9,348 nucleotides of DNA from an uncultured Oscillospiraceae bacterium (lineage in GTDB: Bacteria; Bacillota; Clostridia; Oscillospirales; Acutalibacteraceae): positions 1-9,348 of the forward strand of contig URNF01000084.1 of assembly GCA_900549155.1 (NCBI GenBank), in the 5' to 3' direction. Positions 5,271-9,348 of this stretch are shown in pieces. The position numbers were made by a program, and so were the translations under genes. Position 1 is the stretch's first letter; the number at the start of each line of letters is the position of its first letter. Under the pieces are notes generated by a model. The model did no database searches, had not been told where the DNA came from, and saw nothing but the letters and a program-made list of their open reading frames with translations.

Positions 5271-7002
5271 TCTGTTCCGCCTCCTTTTCGATCTGCGGAA
5301 TACGCACCGTCACGGTCGTTCCCTCGTCCGGCACGCTGTGAATGCTCAGTCCGTACCGCTCGCCGAAATAGATCTTCAGGCGGTCGTTGACATTTTTCAC
5401 GCCGATGCCGCCGGAATCGCTGCGCTCCTTGCTGAGGATCTTGGCACATTGCTCCTCGGTCATGCCGACACCGTTGTCGGAAACCGTTATCAGGATATCA
5501 TTTTCGGCATCATTCGCCCGCTTGACGGTGACAACGATCTCGCCCTCATCCACCATACGGTCGATGCCGTGATAGATCGCGTTTTCTATGAGCGGCTGGA
5601 TCGTGATTTTGTTGCACAGGAAGGGCAGCAGTGATTCATCCACGTCAAAGCGATAGGAAAACTGATTGCGATAGCGATAGCTTTGGATGATGAGATAGCT
5701 TTTGGCGTGCTGCAATTCGTCCTTTATGGTGATCAGCTCGTGTCCCCTGCTGATGCTGATGCGGAAAAGCCGTGCCAGCGCCCCCACCATTTTGGATGCG
5801 TCCTCGGTCTTTCCCTGCTCACACATCCACTGGATGGAATCGAGCGTGTTATACAGAAAATGCGGATTGATCTGCGCCTGCAATGCGCGCAGCTCGGTTT
5901 TGCGCAGCGCCTTTTCTTCCCGCCGCACCTTTTCCATCAATTCCTCGATCCTGCGGGACATGTGGGAAAAGGAGTCGGAAAGCGCCTGCAGCTCCGTCAC
6001 TGCCTGCGGCTGACCGGTGTATACCGACGGGTCGGCTGCCGCCTCAAACGCCTGCATCGCCTGCACCAGATGCCGCACCGGTGCATTCACGATCTTGGAA
6101 TACACCACAAGCACCAGCACAAGGAACGCCGCACAGCACAGAAATGCTGCGGCAACACCGGCAACGATCTGCGTGCGCCGCTCTGTTTCCAGTTCCTCGG
6201 TGTAGCTCACGCCGACAATGCGCCACTGCGCATCGGCGGTGGTGTGCAGCGCGTACAGGGCATCCTTGCCGATGTGCACGCCGTCGGAAAATGCCGCCAG
6301 CGTTGCCGTGTCCTCCGACTTTATCCCCGAAAACAGCATCTGCTGCTGCGGATGATACACAACGCTGCCGTCGCGATTCAAAATGAAGCAATAGCCGTGG
6401 CTGCCGATGCCGATGCCGTCCATATAGCCGGCTATCTCCGAAAACCGAAAATCTATCGCGACATACATGCCGTTTCCCAAAACCGGCTCGTCGGTCTTCA
6501 TCGCCATGGTGACGACCCACGGGTATACCCCCGCAAAGCCGGTCTGCACATGCGGTTTTGTGATGGCATACGGTGCGGCGACCGCAAACAGATCCTTGTC
6601 AAAGGAAAGGTCGCGAAAAACGGTTTCCTTTCGCATTTCACCGCTGCCGGTGCAGCTCACCACGCCGCCGTTTTCATCGTATACCGTGACGGCAAAAATG
6701 TCGTTTTCCACATCGGTCAGCGCCGCGATCGCACTGCCAAACTGCACGGCATCGCTGCTTCTTCCCGCCAGTACAGCCACCCGCGACAGGCGGTATTTCA
6801 TGGCGTTCAGGCTGTTTTCCACCGACACCGCCGTTTGTGCCACGGTCTGTTCGACGTTTACCTGTGCATCGCGCAGCACCGCCTTGCTGTACACGGTGGC
6901 AAAGATCATCACGCAGGCGGAAACCGCCGCAACGCAAGCCGCCGTGACGGAGAAAACGGTCAGTGCAGAAAGGCGCACCGGACGGTGAAACAGAGGCTTC
7001 AT
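5263..7002 (-). CDS. YesM-like sensor histidine kinase with extracytoplasmic Cache-like sensor region
   Basis: The 579-residue membrane kinase has TM1 at about 11-36, an extracytoplasmic region at about 38-275 of Cache type (ending around YCFILNRDGSVVYHP and WRIVGVSY), TM2 at about 278-302, a HAMP-like segment, and a His_kinase domain. The phosphorylated His is H381 in QINPHFLYNTLD. The ATP-binding domain shows QPLIENAIYHGI (469-480), DNGVGM (509-514) and GGIGVKNVNDRL (531-542). This layout is that of the YesM/LytS group, which pairs with AraC-type regulators such as the gene just upstream, 15 nt away. AGGAG sits 9 nt before the ATG. The gene ends inside the start of the binding-protein gene (ATGTATAA overlap), which suggests balanced production of kinase and binding protein. 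The signal is probably the liganded lipoprotein. Confidence 0.93.
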   Translation of the reverse strand: MKPLFHRPVRLSALTVFSVTAACVAAVSACVMIFATVYSKAVLRDAQVNVEQTVAQTAVSVENSLNAMKYRLSRVAVLAGRSSDAVQFGSAIAALTDVENDIFAVTVYDENGGVVSCTGSGEMRKETVFRDLSFDKDLFAVAAPYAITKPHVQTGFAGVYPWVVTMAMKTDEPVLGNGMYVAIDFRFSEIAGYMDGIGIGSHGYCFILNRDGSVVYHPQQQMLFSGIKSEDTATLAAFSDGVHIGKDALYALHTTADAQWRIVGVSYTEELETERRTQIVAGVAAAFLCCAAFLVLVLVVYSKIVNAPVRHLVQAMQAFEAAADPSVYTGQPQAVTELQALSDSFSHMSRRIEELMEKVRREEKALRKTELRALQAQINPHFLYNTLDSIQWMCEQGKTEDASKMVGALARLFRISISRGHELITIKDELQHAKSYLIIQSYRYRNQFSYRFDVDESLLPFLCNKITIQPLIENAIYHGIDRMVDEGEIVVTVKRANDAENDILITVSDNGVGMTEEQCAKILSKERSDSGGIGVKNVNDRLKIYFGERYGLSIHSVPDEGTTVTVRIPQIEKEAEQNV

Positions 7003-7017
7003 GCGGTCACACTCCTT

Positions 7018-8613
7018 TTACACTTCTTCCGAACGGTTACCGGCGCGCACCTTGTTCGGCGACTCACCGTAGAATTTCTTGAAGCAATAGCTGAAATAAT
7101 GCTGATCGCTGTATCCGCATTTTTCCGCAATTTCCAGCACGCGCAGACTGGAGCAGACCAGCATGTCGTATGCTGCCTGCATCCGTCGCTCGGTCAGCAG
7201 TGTGACAAAATTCTTTTTCTTATTTTTCTTTATAAGCGTGCTGAGATAGTTGGGACTGACCGCCAGCTCGTTGCTCACGCCCGTGAGCGACAGCCCCTCA
7301 TCGGCATAGCGCTCGTCGATGATCTGCACCACACGGTCACAGAGCAACTCGGAATCCCGCTTTTGCGAATGGGTGATGAGTGACTTTGCGCTTTCACAAA
7401 AAGTAATAAGCTCATTTTTCATCACATTCTCGCTGTTATAGGACGTGATGCGGGAGAAAAGCGCATTGGAGGACAAAAGCTGCATGAGCGCCGTTTTGTC
7501 CGACACCGCACTGACGACGCGATAGACCGTCGCCATGATCTGCACCACCAAAAGGTTGGCGTTTTCGGGGGTGTTTGTTTCATACAGCTCATTGATAAAT
7601 GTCTCGAGAGAATCATGACTGCCGACCTTCAGAAGCTGTTCCAGCTTACCGACGGTCTTTTCCACATGCTCAAGCTCGGTCTGCTCGTCGTGCTCCTGGT
7701 CGTTGATGAAACGCACCTCGCCCGCGCCGTCCGAGGTGTACCGTCTTGCGGTCACCGCCTGGAAATATCCTTCCGCGCAGTGCGACAGCTCCGAAAACGC
7801 GCGGCTGACACCGACCGTACAGCGCTGCCCAAGCATACGCTGTGCCGTCTGCACCAGCTCACGCAGCGGCAGCTCCAAAATGTTGGAAAGCTCCCCTGCC
7901 TCGTCCACGACCACGAACGTGACCGCCCGTCCATAGACCACAAAGCTCTCGGAATGAACATAGCGGCTCATGATATTCTGTATGAAGTCGATATGCTGTG
8001 CGCCGGTGCAGGCGCCGTTTTCATCCTTGAATTTGGAAACGAGAACGCAAAAGCGGCGCGCATCCCCGCTGTCGCCCAAAATACCGAGCGCGGCGGCACG
8101 TTTCGTCAACTCCGCATCATCGGGCTGCTCCTCGCTGCCGCCGAGCATCAGCGGCAGCAAAAACGCGTTGACAGAAGAACGCTGCAGCTGATTTTGCACA
8201 TCCGGCGTCGGCTTTTGCGCCACATTACCCAGCCGCTCGTCCATGCGGCGATGGATCTCAAAAAGCTCCTCCGACATCTCCGACGAGGAGATCGGCTTCA
8301 AGAGATAGCGGATGATGTTATAGTTGATCGCGGTTTGGGCATATTCAAAGCTGTCATAGCCGCTGAGGATGACCATTTGCGTCGCAGGGCGCAGCTCACG
8401 CACCCGCGCGGCAAGCTCCAGTCCCGAGATCATCGGCATGCGGATGTCGGTCAAAATGAGGTCGGGCTGCAGCGTTTCGATCTGATCGAGTGCTTCGACA
8501 CCGTTTTCCGCTTCGCCGACAACAGCAAATCCCGCCGCTTCCCAGTTCACACGTTCAATGATCGCGCGGCGCTGCTCCTGCTCATCGTCCACGACCAACA
8601 CTGTATACTTCAA
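7018..8613 (-). CDS. AraC-type (YesN-like) response regulator, TTG start
   Basis: This 531-residue cytoplasmic regulator has a receiver domain at the N-terminus: acidic Asp9/Asp10, phospho-acceptor Asp56 (LTDIRMP), Ser84 and Lys106 (LLKP). A long, poorly conserved middle region follows. The C-terminal double HTH of the AraC family (about 433-531) includes LTGVSNELAVSPNYLSTLIKK and IAEKCGYSDQHYFSYCFKKFYGESP. It should bind DNA when phosphorylated by the kinase encoded next. The start is TTG 8613, because GGGAGG lies 7 nt before it and the receiver begins at once (KYTVLVVDDE). In-frame ATGs farther up (8658, 8667) fall in or beyond the promoter -10 box. The probable target is the sugar transporter operon next door, or this operon itself. 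The target site is not visible, since the transporter promoter is outside the window. Confidence 0.94.
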   Translation of the reverse strand: MKYTVLVVDDEQEQRRAIIERVNWEAAGFAVVGEAENGVEALDQIETLQPDLILTDIRMPMISGLELAARVRELRPATQMVILSGYDSFEYAQTAINYNIIRYLLKPISSSEMSEELFEIHRRMDERLGNVAQKPTPDVQNQLQRSSVNAFLLPLMLGGSEEQPDDAELTKRAAALGILGDSGDARRFCVLVSKFKDENGACTGAQHIDFIQNIMSRYVHSESFVVYGRAVTFVVVDEAGELSNILELPLRELVQTAQRMLGQRCTVGVSRAFSELSHCAEGYFQAVTARRYTSDGAGEVRFINDQEHDEQTELEHVEKTVGKLEQLLKVGSHDSLETFINELYETNTPENANLLVVQIMATVYRVVSAVSDKTALMQLLSSNALFSRITSYNSENVMKNELITFCESAKSLITHSQKRDSELLCDRVVQIIDERYADEGLSLTGVSNELAVSPNYLSTLIKKNKKKNFVTLLTERRMQAAYDMLVCSSLRVLEIAEKCGYSDQHYFSYCFKKFYGESPNKVRAGNRSEEV

Positions 8614-8646
8614 GAAAAGACCTCCCGCCCGCAGTAATATGGTTAC

Positions 8647-8675
8647 AGTGTACCACATCTGCGGCAAAAAAGCAA
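8647..8675 (-). promoter_or_regulatory. Sigma-A promoter of the regulator/kinase/binding protein/reductase operon
   Basis: TTGCTT (8670-8675) and TACACT (8647-8652) are 17 bp apart. The predicted start is near 8640, leaving a leader of about 27 nt with GGGAGG. The -35 box is the first part of the T-rich tail of the upstream terminator, so the two signals are physically fused. Confidence 0.75.
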
Positions 8676-8708
8676 CGGAAGGCCGTGCGAAAATCGCACG
8701 ACCTTCCG
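8665..8708 (-). terminator. Strong intrinsic terminator of the sugar transporter operon
   Basis: The minus-strand stem CGGAAGG-T-CGTGCGA pairs with TCGCACG-G-CCTTCCG: 14 pairs, one mismatch, and a 3-nt loop (8691-8693, possibly effectively larger). The tail is TTGCTTTTTTG. It begins 8 nt after the stop codon of the B-repeat protein gene. Confidence 0.9.
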
Positions 8709-8715
8709 GCAGAAA

Positions 8716-9060
8716 TCACGGGGTCTTTTCCCAACCGGCATACAGCGTCATGCTGCCCTCGACGGGATCGGTCGCCGTGTCCCATGCATTGGTACAGTCG
8801 CTGTCGGTAAACCAGCCGGTGAACGTATAGCCCTCTTTGGTCGGCACATCCACCGCGCCGACCGTTTCGGCGTGCAAGACCTTGACGCTGTCGAGACGGG
8901 AGCCACCGTCGGTGTCGAATTTCACTGTAAAGCCACCGTGGTTCACAATGAAGATCGTCACAATCACCAGCAGCGCGACGGTGACAGCAACCAGAATATT
9001 GGCGTTCTTCACCGACATATTCACTTTTGCATACAGACCGCCGGTCTTTTTATCCGCCAT
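8716..9060 (-). CDS. Small membrane-anchored protein with one InlB B-repeat
   Basis: The 114-residue protein has a short Lys-rich N-terminus (1-20), one membrane helix (about 21-40) and a C-terminal region (44-110) that matches a single Listeria-Bacteroides (InlB B-type) repeat: FTVKFDTDGGS near the start, EGYTFTGWFTDSDC, and TLYAGW at the end. The positive N-terminus predicts N-in, C-out, so the repeat should face outward. B-repeats usually come in tandem on long surface proteins; a lone repeat on a membrane anchor is a minimal form. AAAGGCGGAAAG precedes the ATG, 18 nt after the permease stop, and a terminator follows, so it is the last gene of the transporter operon. It may be an accessory of the transporter or its binding protein. 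Function unknown. Confidence 0.85.
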   Translation of the reverse strand: MADKKTGGLYAKVNMSVKNANILVAVTVALLVIVTIFIVNHGGFTVKFDTDGGSRLDSVKVLHAETVGAVDVPTKEGYTFTGWFTDSDCTNAWDTATDPVEGSMTLYAGWEKTP

Positions 9061-9078
9061 ATTCTTTCCGCCTTTCTG

Positions 9079-9348
9079 TTATTTACGCGCCAGGTATTTG
9101 CGCATATCGATCGCGCAGGCAACCAGGATGATGAGACCCTTGATGACATACAGCATGTTCGCATCGACGGACAGGAAGTTCAGTCCGACAAAGATGATCT
9201 GCAGAAGGAACACGCCGATGACGATGCCGCTGATCTTACCGGTGCCGCCGACAAAGGAGACACCGCCGATGACGCACGCCGCGATGGCGTCGGATTCATA
9301 GTTAAGACCGGTGTTTGCCGAGCAGGAGGCGATGCGCGCACCCTCGAT
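9079..9348 (-). CDS. mglC: Sugar ABC transporter permease, MglC/RbsC-like, C-terminal part
   Basis: Only the last 89 codons are present; the gene enters from the right edge in frame at 9348. The stretch NTGLNYESDAIAACVIGG, then VSFVGGTGKISGIVIG, closely parallels E. coli MglC (YELDAIAACVVGGVSFSGG). The ending (IKGLIILVACAIDMRKYLARK) parallels its IIKGAIIIFAVALDSLKYARKK, with the same D-x-x-K-Y ending. The protein is an inner-membrane subunit (BPD_transp_2 family) of a monosaccharide importer; galactose/methyl-galactoside is the best guess, but ribose or other sugars cannot be excluded. Its ATPase and binding protein are presumably beyond the window. The C-terminal Lys/Arg-rich tail is cytoplasmic. 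Confidence 0.88.
   Translation of the reverse strand: MEGARIASCSANTGLNYESDAIAACVIGGVSFVGGTGKISGIVIGVFLLQIIFVGLNFLSVDANMLYVIKGLIILVACAIDMRKYLARK

Noticed and set aside
5683..7383. 566-codon open frame on the plus strand
   Set aside because: It is antisense to the kinase and regulator genes, is rich in His, Arg and Cys with no recognisable domain, and is explained by the GC-rich codon pattern of the opposite strand.
8614..8667. ATG starts for the response regulator at 8667 or 8658
   Set aside because: Both lie in or upstream of the predicted -10 box, so they would not be in the mRNA. TTG 8613 has a well-placed GGGAGG and starts directly at the receiver domain.

Overview
The window looks like a piece of chromosome from a moderately GC-rich member of the Firmicutes, most likely Clostridia (an Oscillospiraceae/Ruminococcaceae-like gut anaerobe is a guess from gene content and protein flavour). 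Supporting signs are strong AAGGAGG-type ribosome binding sites, sigma-A promoters with 17-bp spacers, U-tract terminators, a YesM/YesN-type two-component pair, a lipoprotein sugar-binding protein and an IS30-family element. Almost everything apart from the insertion sequence remnant is on the minus strand, so the text below follows transcription from right to left.

Right end (9348-8716): the C-terminal 89 residues of an MglC/RbsC-like sugar ABC permease are followed after 18 nt by a 114-residue membrane-anchored protein with a single InlB B-repeat. A strong terminator closes this transporter operon. The U-tract of that terminator supplies the -35 box of the next promoter.

Centre right (8613-3301): a four-gene operon encodes an AraC-type (YesN-like) response regulator with a TTG start, a YesM-like sensor histidine kinase with an extracytoplasmic Cache-like region, a sugar-binding lipoprotein (periplasmic-binding-protein type), and an aldo/keto reductase of the YghZ/AKR14 type. 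Spacings are 15 nt, an 8-nt overlap, and 14 nt. The binding protein sits with the kinase rather than with a permease or ATPase. The simplest reading is a three-component sugar sensor (binding protein, kinase, regulator) that controls the adjacent mgl-like transporter; this is an inference.

Centre left (3300-1151): the operon ends in a terminator. A fresh promoter then drives an ABC-F ATPase (633 aa from the chosen start), whose weak terminator overlaps the -35 box of the promoter for an initiator tRNA-fMet(CAU) with encoded CCA.

Left (1150-1): two hairpin terminators lie between the tRNA and a right-truncated IS30-family element (about 160-945). Its transposase is broken by an in-frame amber codon, a one-base expansion in a C run, and loss of the C-terminal catalytic part. 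The intact left end keeps an inverted repeat able to fold over the transposase ribosome binding site and start codon. At the extreme left, the first 19 codons of a DUF134/UPF0251 protein are read leftward off the window. It has a near-consensus promoter and a 14-bp perfect palindrome centred on the expected transcription start.
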